Of a DNA stretch of 56,702 nt, positions 24,329-32,485 are shown piece by piece. This DNA comes from CAZFLM01 sp964519955. GTDB taxonomy: Bacteria; Armatimonadota; Chthonomonadetes; Chthonomonadales; CAJBBX01. The stretch lies in NCBI GenBank assembly GCA_964519955.1, contig CAZFLM010000041.1:1-56702 (forward strand), in the 5' to 3' direction. Position 1 is the stretch's first letter; each line of letters starts with the position of its first letter. Under the pieces are notes generated by a model. That model was not told where the DNA came from. It did not search any database and was given only the letters and a program-made list of their open reading frames with translations. A program made the position numbers and the translations under genes.

Positions 24329-26239
24329 CTACGGTCGCCCAACGGCGATGCGCACCGCAGCGATGCCGGCCGCCGGCACCTCGACCGTGACGGAGCCGCC
24401 CGCGACCGCGGTGAGCGCGCACTTCGTGCCGACGAACTCTGGCTCGCCCAGCGCCACCGTCCTCGGCGTCAGGTGCTCCGCGGACACCTCCTGCGCGGAG
24501 CCACCCAGCACCGCGATCTCAGCCGTGCGCGCGGTCCGGCAGTTGCGGTTCACGATCGTGACGAAGACGCCGCGACCATCGGGCCCCGCGGAGGCGCACA
24601 CATCCAGGTCGTCGTCGGGCTCGGTCGCGGGTGTGGGAATCAGCCGGTTGCCCTGGTGCCCGGCGAAGAGCGCGAACACCTGTCCCGGCGGGTCGCGGGC
24701 CGCGCTGTATGGGCCCCCCTTGATGCCGCCCTCGCTGCTGGGCATGAAGTAGCTGGCGGGTTCGACGTCGAGCGCCGCTCCCTCGCGGCACAGCAGGTTC
24801 AGCACTCCGCCCACGTAGAGGCCCATCTCGATGCTGCCGGAGCGGCCCCACATCGTGTTCCACTCGTCGAAGATGATGGGCGTGCGTGAGCCCGTCGGCG
24901 CCGTGGCCCGGAAGTCGTCGCGGGCACGCTCCAGCCAGGCTCGCAGCACGGCCGACGGCGCCCGCGCGATGTCCTCCAGACCGCCCTTGAAGTGGTCCAG
25001 TAGATAGTCGTGCGCCGAGTAGAGGTCGACCTTGCCCGCGATCTCCGGAATGAGCCGGTGGTTCCACTCGCCGGGTGTGCTGAGCGTGCAGCCCACCAGC
25101 TTGATGGCCGGATCCACCCGCTTCATCGCCTCGGCGAATAGGCCAGTCTCACGCGCTGCCGCGGCCGGATCGGTCAGACCACCGCGCCCGAACGCCCACA
25201 GCTCGTTGCCCACGAACCACGTCTTCACGCCGTAGGGACGCTTGTGCCCGCGGTCCGCGCGGACCTTGCCCCACTTCGTCTCGGGCCCGCCGTTGCAGTA
25301 CTCCACCCACGCTGCCGCGTCGTCCGGCGTGTTTTCGCTCAACCGAACGGTGATCGAAGGCTGGGCGCCTACCGCCCGGCAGAGAGCGATAAACTCGTCG
25401 ATGCCGATCTCGTAGGCGTCGTAGTCGTCCTGGTCCGGCAGCAGGAAGGGCAGCCCTGTCGGGCCGACCGGAGGGCGCTGGTCGACGGGCAGCAGTCCGT
25501 CGCGCCAGTGGTAGAACTCCGCGTAACACCCGCCCGGATAGCGCAGCATCCCGGGCTTCAGCGCCTTCAGCAGGGCCACCACGTCGCGCCGCATGCCGTT
25601 GAAGGCGTCGGCCGGCTGCACCGACACCGCGCCAACGTGGAACGAGCCGCCTGAGGTGCTGCGGATCTCCATCCGGCAGCCCTCGTGCGTCGCTGGCGCG
25701 CGGAACGTGGCGGTCAGAGCCTGCCACTCGCTCCCGCCGCGCAGGGGCCACGAACGGCGGAACAGAACGTCACGACCACTCGCGTCCGAGAGGCTGACCT
25801 CGATGGTGCGTTCGGCGTCGCTCCTCACGTGGAGCCGCACCGCGTAGCGCGCACCCCTCTCGAACGCCAGCGCCTCCTGGCACTGCGCGATGCCGCCACC
25901 GGTCGGCGCCTCCACGCGGGCCGACTGCCGCCCGGCGAACGCGTGCTCGGTGTCGACTCGCACCTGCGTTCCCTCGCCGAAGGCCGTCCACCGCGCCGGC
26001 ACGCCGTCCGCCGCGGCAGCGAACTTGCGGTTGGCAACCATCTCCGCGCCGAGCCCGCGCCACACGCCGCGCCGGGTGATCTCGATGTTCTGCCCGAACA
26101 GCATCGACGAGACTGGCGCGCCCGCCCGCGCGACGTCGATATCCACGTGAACCGCCTCCCCAGCGCCTGCCTGCCCGCACGCCGCAACCACCGTCGCGCC
26201 CAGCACGACCGACAGCGCGAACGACACCCCGATCGCCAT
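24329..26239 (-). CDS. GH51-like alpha-L-arabinofuranosidase, exported
   Basis: A 636-residue glycosidase. The N-terminal signal ends in VAAC (Cys21), a lipobox-like site, so it may be a lipoprotein. An inserted carbohydrate-binding-like beta domain at about 85-205 precedes the TIM barrel. The acid/base is E346 in WFVGNEL and the nucleophile is E459 in IIFDEWN, both in the GH51 pattern. A C-terminal beta domain ends the protein. It would release arabinose from arabinoxylan or arabinan at the cell surface. GGAGG precedes the ATG. The neighbouring aldo/keto reductase lies downstream and the DinB-like gene upstream, all on the minus strand. Confidence 0.88.
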   Translation of the reverse strand: MAIGVSFALSVVLGATVVAACGQAGAGEAVHVDIDVARAGAPVSSMLFGQNIEITRRGVWRGLGAEMVANRKFAAAADGVPARWTAFGEGTQVRVDTEHAFAGRQSARVEAPTGGGIAQCQEALAFERGARYAVRLHVRSDAERTIEVSLSDASGRDVLFRRSWPLRGGSEWQALTATFRAPATHEGCRMEIRSTSGGSFHVGAVSVQPADAFNGMRRDVVALLKALKPGMLRYPGGCYAEFYHWRDGLLPVDQRPPVGPTGLPFLLPDQDDYDAYEIGIDEFIALCRAVGAQPSITVRLSENTPDDAAAWVEYCNGGPETKWGKVRADRGHKRPYGVKTWFVGNELWAFGRGGLTDPAAAARETGLFAEAMKRVDPAIKLVGCTLSTPGEWNHRLIPEIAGKVDLYSAHDYLLDHFKGGLEDIARAPSAVLRAWLERARDDFRATAPTGSRTPIIFDEWNTMWGRSGSIEMGLYVGGVLNLLCREGAALDVEPASYFMPSSEGGIKGGPYSAARDPPGQVFALFAGHQGNRLIPTPATEPDDDLDVCASAGPDGRGVFVTIVNRNCRTARTAEIAVLGGSAQEVSAEHLTPRTVALGEPEFVGTKCALTAVAGGSVTVEVPAAGIAAVRIAVGRP

Positions 26240-26268
26240 ACCGCCGCCTCCGCCATCGCCTGTCGGGG

Positions 26269-26730
26269 CTACCCGTTCTGAGGCACCTCGAAGTCCATGT
26301 CGCCGTAGAGCGTCTGGATGTAGCAGATCTGCCCGACGTGGTACATCATGTTGCGTGCCGGCATCGTGATGACGAAGGAGCCGGGCACCTGGCCGAACCC
26401 AATGTCATAGGTCTGCGTCAGCATCTCTGGGGACTGGGCACGCACGGCGTCCGCGTAGGCGCGGGCCGACTCCTTCAGCTCGCGCTCGGCGGTGTCGGCG
26501 TCGGCGATGTCTGGCACATCCTGGGTGGGCGCGCCGCCGCTCAGCACAGCCGCCACCATCCGGTAGATACCGACGCACTCGCGCACCTGGTCGAGCACCG
26601 ACCGCCCCTGCCCGCCGGGATCGGCCTCCGGCTTCCAGTCCAGTCGATCCGCGGGCGTCTGCTTAACGAAGTGGGCCATCATGCCGGCGGTGAATTCGAT
26701 CTCGCGCGCCTGCCACTCGAACGGGTTCAT
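26269..26730 (-). CDS. DinB-family protein
   Basis: A 153-residue predicted four-helix bundle of the DinB / mycothiol-S-transferase-like superfamily. It has the characteristic start MNPFEWQAREIEFTAGMMAHF and a late helix MMYHVGQICYIQTLYGD with the conserved His. Members are metal-binding and act as thiol transferases or have unknown roles; nothing here fixes the function. The ATG at 26730 follows GGGGAGG closely. It lies 29 bp upstream of the GH51 gene and is divergent from the superoxide dismutase gene. Confidence 0.85.
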   Translation of the reverse strand: MNPFEWQAREIEFTAGMMAHFVKQTPADRLDWKPEADPGGQGRSVLDQVRECVGIYRMVAAVLSGGAPTQDVPDIADADTAERELKESARAYADAVRAQSPEMLTQTYDIGFGQVPGSFVITMPARNMMYHVGQICYIQTLYGDMDFEVPQNG

Positions 26731-26886
26731 GCGTGCCTCCCCTCTTGCAGGTTCCGCCTGCCGCGGCGACCGACCGACGGGCGGATGGGTGAGTGTAGCA
26801 CGAGGGCGCGTCTTGGGACCACGCACGGCGCCGGCGACCGGGAACATGACGCGTACCGGTGACGTAGAGGTCCTCGAGGGCGAACA

Positions 26887-26899
26887 TTAGCCCGACTAA
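26887..26899. promoter_or_regulatory. Possible operator TTAG-N5-CTAA before the superoxide dismutase gene
   Basis: A perfect short dyad in an A+T-richer patch, 59 bp before the sodA/sodB-type start codon. The half-sites resemble those of DtxR/IdeR/MntR-type metal regulators, but the dyad is too short to be conclusive. Confidence 0.25.
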
Positions 26900-26958
26900 A
26901 CACCGAGACTACTCGACAAGGCCGGCCCCGCCAGGCCGCTCGATAAGGGAGACCGAAG

Positions 26959-27567
26959 ATGCCCGAGTTCACGCTGCCGCCGCTGCCCTACGCTTACGAA
27001 GCGCTCGAGCCGCATGTCGATGCGGAGACGATGAAGATCCACCACGACAAGCACCACCAGGCCTACGTGAACAACCTGAACGCGGCGCTCAAGGACCACG
27101 CGGACCTGCAGGCGAAGTCGCTGGACGACCTGCTGCACGGCGTCCGCGAGGTGCCCGAGGCGATCCGCACCGCGGTTGTCAACAACGGTGGCGGCCACTG
27201 GAACCACACGCTGTTCTGGGACCTGATGAAGCCCGGCGGCGCGAAGGCGCCCACGGGTCCGCTCGCCGACGCGATCACCGGCACATTCGGCAGCGTCGAG
27301 AACCTGACGAAGACCATCTCGGAAGCCGGCGTGAAGCGCTTCGGCAGCGGCTGGGCCTGGCTCGTGAAGGACGCCAACGGCAAGCTGCTGGTCTACAGCA
27401 CCGCGAACCAGGACTGCCCGCTGATGGACAAGCACACGCCGCTCATCGGCCTGGACGTCTGGGAGCACGCCTACTACCTCAAGTACCGCAACGTGCGCCC
27501 GGACTACATCAAGGCCTGGTGGAACGTGCTGAACTGGGACGAGGTGGCGAACCGCTTCGCGGGGTAG
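26959..27567 (+). CDS. sodA: Superoxide dismutase (Fe/Mn type)
   Basis: A 202-residue cytoplasmic enzyme that dismutates superoxide to oxygen and peroxide. Metal ligands are H28 (MKIHHDKHH), H83 (GGHWNHTLFW), D166 and H170 (DVWEHAYY). Gly at GGGHWNH and Gln in the TANQDCP segment (near residue 151) are the residues usually used to argue between Mn and Fe; the pattern is compatible with Mn or cambialistic use, so the symbol is provisional (sodB is the alternative). AAGGGAG lies seven bases before the ATG. Monocistronic, with a strong terminator 29 bp after the stop. It fits an aerobic or oxygen-exposed life. Confidence 0.95.
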   Translation: MPEFTLPPLPYAYEALEPHVDAETMKIHHDKHHQAYVNNLNAALKDHADLQAKSLDDLLHGVREVPEAIRTAVVNNGGGHWNHTLFWDLMKPGGAKAPTGPLADAITGTFGSVENLTKTISEAGVKRFGSGWAWLVKDANGKLLVYSTANQDCPLMDKHTPLIGLDVWEHAYYLKYRNVRPDYIKAWWNVLNWDEVANRFAG

Positions 27568-27596
27568 ACGCGCGGAGCGGGAAGCACATTGGCACC

Positions 27597-27635
27597 CGAC
27601 CGGCCCCAGCGCACCATTGGCGCTGGGGCCGGTCG
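27597..27635. terminator. Strong bidirectional terminator
   Basis: A perfect 16-bp stem, CGACCGGCCCCAGCGC with GCGCTGGGGCCGGTCG, around a 7-nt loop. It sits between the converging superoxide dismutase and ATPase genes. Confidence 0.85.
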
Positions 27636-27646
27636 CGCGTGTGCCA

Positions 27647-29107
27647 CTAGACCTGGTACATGCTCGGCAGATCGACGAGACGGAGGCGATCCGGCCCCGC
27701 TGCCCGGGCGATGCCGGCCAGATGGGCCGAGAAGCCGCTCCGGCTGAACAGGACGATCCTAAGCGGGCCAAGCGCGAACCCAGCGAGTGCGGCGCTGTTC
27801 TGCAAGGCGGCGTAGTCGCCTACGTCCATCGCGTGCGCCGTCCACTTGCAGGAGCCCACGGCAGTCACGCGCCCGGCCGCATCGGTCGCAGCCACGTCGA
27901 TCTCGATGTCGGGAGGACCCCACCAGGCGCCAACATCGACGAAGTCCCAGTCGTCCGGCAGCACGCCTGCAGCCCGAGCTCGCCAGAGGTACTGCCTCGC
28001 GGCGCGCTCGAACGTCGGGCGTGAGACGTGCACATCGAGTGCCGGACCGATAGTCCGGCTCCAGAGATCCCTCCCCAAGCCCCGCTCCACCAGCGCCCGC
28101 GCAGGGTCGACGTACCGGAACCAGAAGTCCAGGTACTGGTCTGCCACGTAGTAGAGCGAGTTGCGCGACCGCGGGGCTCGGTTCTCGGTGACCGGCACCT
28201 CACGCACAACCAGTCCGAGGTCGATCAGAGTAGCGAGGTTCGCGCTCACGTCCTGGGCCGTGCGTCTCCCGATGTCTCTGGCAATGTCGGACGGTCGGCG
28301 GGCGCCCTGAGCCACCGACCGCAAGATAGAGCCGTAGACCGCATCCCTGCGCAAACCCTCCATGAGCAGCCAGTCCGGCTCCTCGGACAGGTACGTGTTG
28401 TTGCGCAGCACGGTAGCCATGGCGTTCTCGGCGATGCTTCTCGCGGGATCGAACTGCTCCAGATAGGAAGGCATCCCGCCCAAGAGCCCGTATGCCCGCA
28501 TGCGGTCTTCGTGACCATACTGCCCGAAGAACAGCCCGGCTTCGGCGTAGTCGAGGGGCTCCAGTTTCATTGCCGCCGTGCGCCTGTTGTAGAGCGGCCC
28601 ATTCACATCGAGAACCTGCCGCTCCATGAAGGAGACGACCGACCCGGCCAGGAGCACCTTGAGATTGCTGAGGCGCTTGTTGTCGTCCCACCAGTGCTGC
28701 AGGACCGTGAGAAGCCCGTGGTCTTCTGCTGCCAGGTAGGGAAGCTCGTCGATGACGAGAACGACCGGCGAGCCATCGCCAACGGCGAGCCGCGCCCGAG
28801 CCTGATGCGCGATGAAGTCGAGGGCCAGCGCCGTCGCCGCGAACGGCTGGGCGATGAACTCACCCGGGAACGCCGCGGCAATGACTTCTGACATCCCGGC
28901 CAACTGCATGGGAAGCGCGCGGCGCGTCGCGCGGTAGAAGACCACCGCCCCGGCCTGCGACCGAACGGCTTCGCGGAGCAGCGCCGTCTTGCCCACACCC
29001 CGGCGTCCGTAGATGATGACCAGCTCGCCACGGTCGGACCCGAGTGCGTCCGCGAGGACGCGCAGTTCGCGTGTCCGGTTGTGGAATGCGGCCCCTTGTT
29101 CGCTCAT
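27647..29107 (-). CDS. Archaeal-type ATPase with C-terminal DUF234 nuclease-like domain
   Basis: A 486-residue STAND/AAA-like ATPase. Walker A is YGRRGVGKT (K40), Walker B is VVLVIDELPYL, and a sensor follows in VLLAGSVVSFM. After a winged-helix region comes the DUF234 domain, with DIEIDVAATDAAGRV and GSCKW; a D-E-x-K-like core of this type is shared with restriction-endonuclease-fold proteins. The family is common in archaea and scattered in bacteria, with suspected roles in mobile elements or defence. The ATG has GGAG eight bases upstream. The gene stands alone behind an A+T-rich, palindromic promoter region that contrasts with the surrounding G+C-rich DNA, which hints at horizontal transfer. 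Confidence 0.85.
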   Translation of the reverse strand: MSEQGAAFHNRTRELRVLADALGSDRGELVIIYGRRGVGKTALLREAVRSQAGAVVFYRATRRALPMQLAGMSEVIAAAFPGEFIAQPFAATALALDFIAHQARARLAVGDGSPVVLVIDELPYLAAEDHGLLTVLQHWWDDNKRLSNLKVLLAGSVVSFMERQVLDVNGPLYNRRTAAMKLEPLDYAEAGLFFGQYGHEDRMRAYGLLGGMPSYLEQFDPARSIAENAMATVLRNNTYLSEEPDWLLMEGLRRDAVYGSILRSVAQGARRPSDIARDIGRRTAQDVSANLATLIDLGLVVREVPVTENRAPRSRNSLYYVADQYLDFWFRYVDPARALVERGLGRDLWSRTIGPALDVHVSRPTFERAARQYLWRARAAGVLPDDWDFVDVGAWWGPPDIEIDVAATDAAGRVTAVGSCKWTAHAMDVGDYAALQNSAALAGFALGPLRIVLFSRSGFSAHLAGIARAAGPDRLRLVDLPSMYQV

Positions 29108-29136
29108 CCAGGCTGCTCCATCCGTAGTATAAGCAT

Positions 29137-29167
29137 GTGTATAGTATACACGATTACCATAATCGTG
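29137..29167. promoter_or_regulatory. Two overlapping palindromes upstream of the ATPase gene
   Basis: GTGTATA-G-TATACAC (29137-29151) is a perfect palindrome. It overlaps CACGATTA-CCA-TAATCGTG (29149-29167), a second perfect dyad. The patch is strikingly A+T-rich for this genome and lies 30-60 bp before the ATPase start, where an operator or promoter is expected. Confidence 0.6.
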
Positions 29168-29193
29168 TCCATACTAGCTTGCCGGGACACACA

Positions 29194-29225
29194 CAGGGCC
29201 CCCACCCGCGGAGGCGGAGGCCCTG
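29194..29225 (-). terminator. Hairpin after the Gfo/Idh/MocA gene
   Basis: CAGGGCC pairs with GGCCCTG, with additional G/C pairing inside the loop, 21 bp beyond the stop of the oxidoreductase gene. There is no strong T-run. Confidence 0.5.
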
Positions 29226-29245
29226 TCGAACGGTGCGGCCCTGGC

Positions 29246-30565
29246 CTACAGTACGTAGTCCGACGCCGGAATCTCGATGCGGGTCTTCTTCGTCATCGCC
29301 TCGTTGGCGCGGATGGCGGCCACCGCGGCGCGCAGGCCGTCCTTCCAGTCGCAGGAGACGGACGAGCCGGTGCGGACGCTGTTGAAGAAGTCCTCCATCT
29401 CCAGCAGGTAGTCGTCCTTGCCCGTCACGTCGCCCTTGATGACCTTCTCGCCGACCTTGTTGCCCGTTACGCCGAGCTTCTTCGTCGCCTCCGGGTCTAG
29501 TGCCAGGCCCTTCTGGCCTCGCGCGCCGGCCTGCGGGTTCTTCGGGTCCTTCATCCACGCTTCGACCGCCGCCGACGGCTCGCGATAGTACTGCCCGCCG
29601 GTCTCCTGCGAGACGATGAGGGTGCCGTCCTTGCCCATGAACTGCTCGTAGAACCCGTCGTACTGGTTGGTGGTGAGCGACGTGTAGCTCATCCGCACGC
29701 CGCCCGGGTACTCGAGCACGACCATCACGTTGTCGAAGACCGTGCGGCCGTCCTTCCAGTAGTCGATGCCGCCGCTGCCCACCACCGAGGTCGGCGCGCC
29801 ACCCAGGTACCAGTTCGCCACGTGGATCTGGTGGGTGCCCAGCTCGGCCATCAGCCCCTGCGAGAGGTCCTTGTACATCCGCCAGTTCCAGTGCCGGTCG
29901 TTCGTGTCCTTCGGCACGGGGTCGCGGCGCCACTTGCCGTTGCGGTTCCACTGCGCGCGGATATGCGTCACCTTCCCGAGCGCGTTGGCCTTGTTGATCA
30001 GCTCCCACCCGTGGTTGTAGATCAGGTTGGATCGCCGCTGGTGGCCGATCTGGAGGACCTTCTTGCCGGCGATCGAGGCGCGGGCCATCCGCTTGGCGTC
30101 CTCGATGCTGTAGGCCATCATCTTCTCGCAGAAGACGTGCTTGCCGGCCTGCAGCGCCGCGATGGCGATGCGCGCGTGCTCGAAGAGCGGCGTCGCGATG
30201 AGGACCGCCTCGACGTCCTTCCGGTCCAGCACCGCGCGGAAGTCCTTCTCCAGGGCGGCCTTGGGGCACAGCTTGCCCGCGCGGTCCAGCATCGGCTGGT
30301 AGATGTCGCAGAGCGCCACGAACTCGACGCCCGGCACGGCGAGCGCCTTCTTCATGTCGCCGTACCCCTGCGAACCCACGCCGATGAAGGCGCACTTAAC
30401 CGGCCGCGTCTCCTTCAGCGCCTCCGCCCGCTTCTCCTGCGCCAACGCCGCCTCGGAGAGCGACACGCCGAGCGCTGCGGCGATGGCTGCGCCGCCCTGT
30501 ATGAACTCACGCCTGCTGACGCCGTCGCCGGAGAACGTGAGCTGTGGCCCCGATGAACCGACCAT
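29246..30565 (-). CDS. Tat-exported Gfo/Idh/MocA family oxidoreductase
   Basis: A 439-residue protein. It has a twin-arginine signal (SRREFIQGGAAIAAALG) followed by a Rossmann fold with GVGSQGYGDM and the motif GKHVFCEKMM, a variant of the EKP motif (here EKM), which carries the catalytic Lys. The C-terminal alpha/beta domain contains ELGTHQIHVANWYLGG. It would act on sugars or cyclitols with a tightly bound NAD(P) in the periplasm. The start at 30565 follows GGAGG by eight bases. It is the last gene of a minus-strand run beginning with apbE. A second member with a Tat signal is at 45405-46727. Confidence 0.88.
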   Translation of the reverse strand: MVGSSGPQLTFSGDGVSRREFIQGGAAIAAALGVSLSEAALAQEKRAEALKETRPVKCAFIGVGSQGYGDMKKALAVPGVEFVALCDIYQPMLDRAGKLCPKAALEKDFRAVLDRKDVEAVLIATPLFEHARIAIAALQAGKHVFCEKMMAYSIEDAKRMARASIAGKKVLQIGHQRRSNLIYNHGWELINKANALGKVTHIRAQWNRNGKWRRDPVPKDTNDRHWNWRMYKDLSQGLMAELGTHQIHVANWYLGGAPTSVVGSGGIDYWKDGRTVFDNVMVVLEYPGGVRMSYTSLTTNQYDGFYEQFMGKDGTLIVSQETGGQYYREPSAAVEAWMKDPKNPQAGARGQKGLALDPEATKKLGVTGNKVGEKVIKGDVTGKDDYLLEMEDFFNSVRTGSSVSCDWKDGLRAAVAAIRANEAMTKKTRIEIPASDYVL

Positions 30566-30589
30566 GTGGCAGACCTCCATCTGGTACGA

Positions 30590-31498
30590 CTAGGGTATCT
30601 TCGATGCCTGCTTCAGCGCAGGCCATTGCTTCTCAGGAATGCGCTTGCCCTGCCCGTCAGCGAACGCCACGCCGCGGGTGCCATCCTTGCCGGGCTTCGT
30701 CTCGTAGAAGACCACGATCGTCCCGGGCTTGCCCAGGCTCTTCACCTTCTTGCCGGAGACCGCCGGGTTCACGGCGTACGCGGTCTTGGTGACCGGAGAC
30801 GTGAACAGCCCCTCGTTCTTCGCGTAAGGAAGCAGCGCCTTCTTGGCAGCGCTCAGGTCGCCCATCTTGGGCAGCACGCCGTCGTAGTCCGCCGAGTACA
30901 TCTGCAGCGAGAGGGCGAGTTGGCGCAGGTTGCTCAGCGACTGGCTCTCCGCCGTCACCTTCTCCGAGCGGGCCGGCGACGAGGCCATCGTCTCGGGCTC
31001 CGCGGGCTCCTCCTCGCCTTCCGGCGGAGGCGCCGTCTCGAGGGCAAGGTCGAACGCGCGGATGTCGGTCATGCTGCCCAGGGTTCGCAGGTTCAGCAGA
31101 CACAGGCAGAGCGTATTGTCGGGCTTCAGCGCCACGCGGCGCGACGACGACGACATGCGGGACATGGACGACATGGCGGACATGTCCATCGGCTTTGACG
31201 GCGCCTTGTAGGCGATCGCGTACGTCTCGCCGACGATCTGCAGCGTGTCGCCCTTGGTGTAATACATCTCGGGGCCCTGGCTGCCATACATCGACGCCAT
31301 CATCGCGTCGAGATAGCCCCCCTCGGCCTCCTGCGCCACCGTCACGCGGCGCCACGTCGCATCCAGGCTCTTGAGCTGGTAGGAGAGTGGGCACACCCTC
31401 CCTGCGAAAACGTCTTCCATCGACACCGTCGGCGCGGGCTGCGCACAAGCGCTCCCCACCGCGAGCATCGCCACGGCCGCGGCAAACAACCGGTACAT
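30590..31498 (-). CDS. Secreted protein with C-terminal pilin-processing-like (H-X9-DG type) region, paralogue 1
   Basis: A 302-residue protein with a signal peptide (1-19). The first half holds MYYTKGDTLQIVGETYAIAY, the middle is a Met/Ser-rich then Glu/Pro-rich linker, and the C-terminal part starts with NLRQLALSLQMYSADYDGVLP. It ends in GTRGVAFADGQGKRIP. That tail is typical of the soluble part of DUF1559 / H-X9-DG pilin-like proteins but here lacks the N-terminal prepilin helix. Function unknown. AGGAGGAC precedes the ATG. The next gene upstream (31621-32472) is a clear paralogue with the same order of segments. Confidence 0.7.
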   Translation of the reverse strand: MYRLFAAAVAMLAVGSACAQPAPTVSMEDVFAGRVCPLSYQLKSLDATWRRVTVAQEAEGGYLDAMMASMYGSQGPEMYYTKGDTLQIVGETYAIAYKAPSKPMDMSAMSSMSRMSSSSRRVALKPDNTLCLCLLNLRTLGSMTDIRAFDLALETAPPPEGEEEPAEPETMASSPARSEKVTAESQSLSNLRQLALSLQMYSADYDGVLPKMGDLSAAKKALLPYAKNEGLFTSPVTKTAYAVNPAVSGKKVKSLGKPGTIVVFYETKPGKDGTRGVAFADGQGKRIPEKQWPALKQASKIP

Positions 31499-31620
31499 GG
31501 ATGTCCTCCTGTTCAGCATCCTGACCGAAGAAGAACGTCACGTCGAACCGCGCCCGCGCACACGACCATTATATCATGGCGGTCAGTGCGCCCCAGCTTC
31601 GGCTCGTGGGCGCGAGCGGG

Positions 31621-32472
31621 CTACGGGATCTTCGAGGCCCTCTTCACCTTGTCCCACTCGGCCTCCGACACGCGCGCTACGTGGCCGTCCAGGTACACGA
31701 CGCCTCGCTTGCCGTCCTTGTCCGCCGCATCCTCATAGAACGCCGCGAACGTCGCCGGGTTGGCGATGTGCGCGAGCTTCTTGCCGGAGAGGATGGCGTT
31801 CGGCACGTAGGGCTTGCCCGTGGCGGGGTTGCTGAAGATCTTCTCGTTGCGGCAGTACGGTTGGAGGACGCTCTTGACCTTGGCCGCGTCCGTCATGGGT
31901 GGCAGCACCTCGTCGTAGTCCTGCGTGTACATCAGCAAGGAGAGGCCGATCTGCTTCAGGTTGTCGGTCGAGGTGCCGGACTGCGCTCCGGTCTCCTCCG
32001 ATGGCTCCTCGGCCGCGGTCTCCGCCTTGAGATCGAACGGGCGGATGTCGGTCAGATTGCCGGCCGATGCCACGTTGAGCAGGCAGAGGCTGATCGTGTC
32101 CTCGGGGGTCGGCGGCGTCGGGGCGGGAGGCGTGGAGGACCGCAGAATCGACACGTTCACCGGCTTCGAGGCGGTCTTGTAGGCGATCAGGTAGCTCTGC
32201 CCAGCGATGGCCACAGTCACGCCCTTGGTGTAGTACACGCCGCTCTGGCTGCCCGTCAGCGCCGACGATAGCGCGGCCATGTAGCCGGCCTCCCCGCCGC
32301 CCTTGCCCGCGCTCATGCGGCGCCAGGTCCCGTCCAGGTCCTTCAACTTCATCGACAGCGCGTACGTCTTGCCGGACAGTGCGTCGGCAAGCGTGATGGA
32401 CGAAGGAGCGGTCTGGCCATAGGCGCCAACCGCCGTCACGGACAACAGCATCACGGCCGCGATCCTGAACAT
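31621..32472 (-). CDS. Secreted protein with C-terminal pilin-processing-like region, paralogue 2
   Basis: A 283-residue paralogue of the neighbouring protein. A signal peptide (1-19), then DGTWRRMSAGK (compare DATWRRVTVAQ in the neighbour), VYYTKGVTVAIAGQSYLIAYK, a Pro/Thr-rich linker and the tail NLKQIGLSLLMYTQDYDEVLP follow. It ends RGVVYLDGHVARV. The end shows the conserved DG of the H-X9-DG group. A tandem duplication with diverged linkers is the likely origin. AGGAGG precedes the ATG, which is 13 bp after the apbE stop, so the two are probably co-transcribed. Function unknown. Confidence 0.7.
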   Translation of the reverse strand: MFRIAAVMLLSVTAVGAYGQTAPSSITLADALSGKTYALSMKLKDLDGTWRRMSAGKGGGEAGYMAALSSALTGSQSGVYYTKGVTVAIAGQSYLIAYKTASKPVNVSILRSSTPPAPTPPTPEDTISLCLLNVASAGNLTDIRPFDLKAETAAEEPSEETGAQSGTSTDNLKQIGLSLLMYTQDYDEVLPPMTDAAKVKSVLQPYCRNEKIFSNPATGKPYVPNAILSGKKLAHIANPATFAAFYEDAADKDGKRGVVYLDGHVARVSEAEWDKVKRASKIP

Positions 32473-32485
32473 CGTTCCCTCCTCC

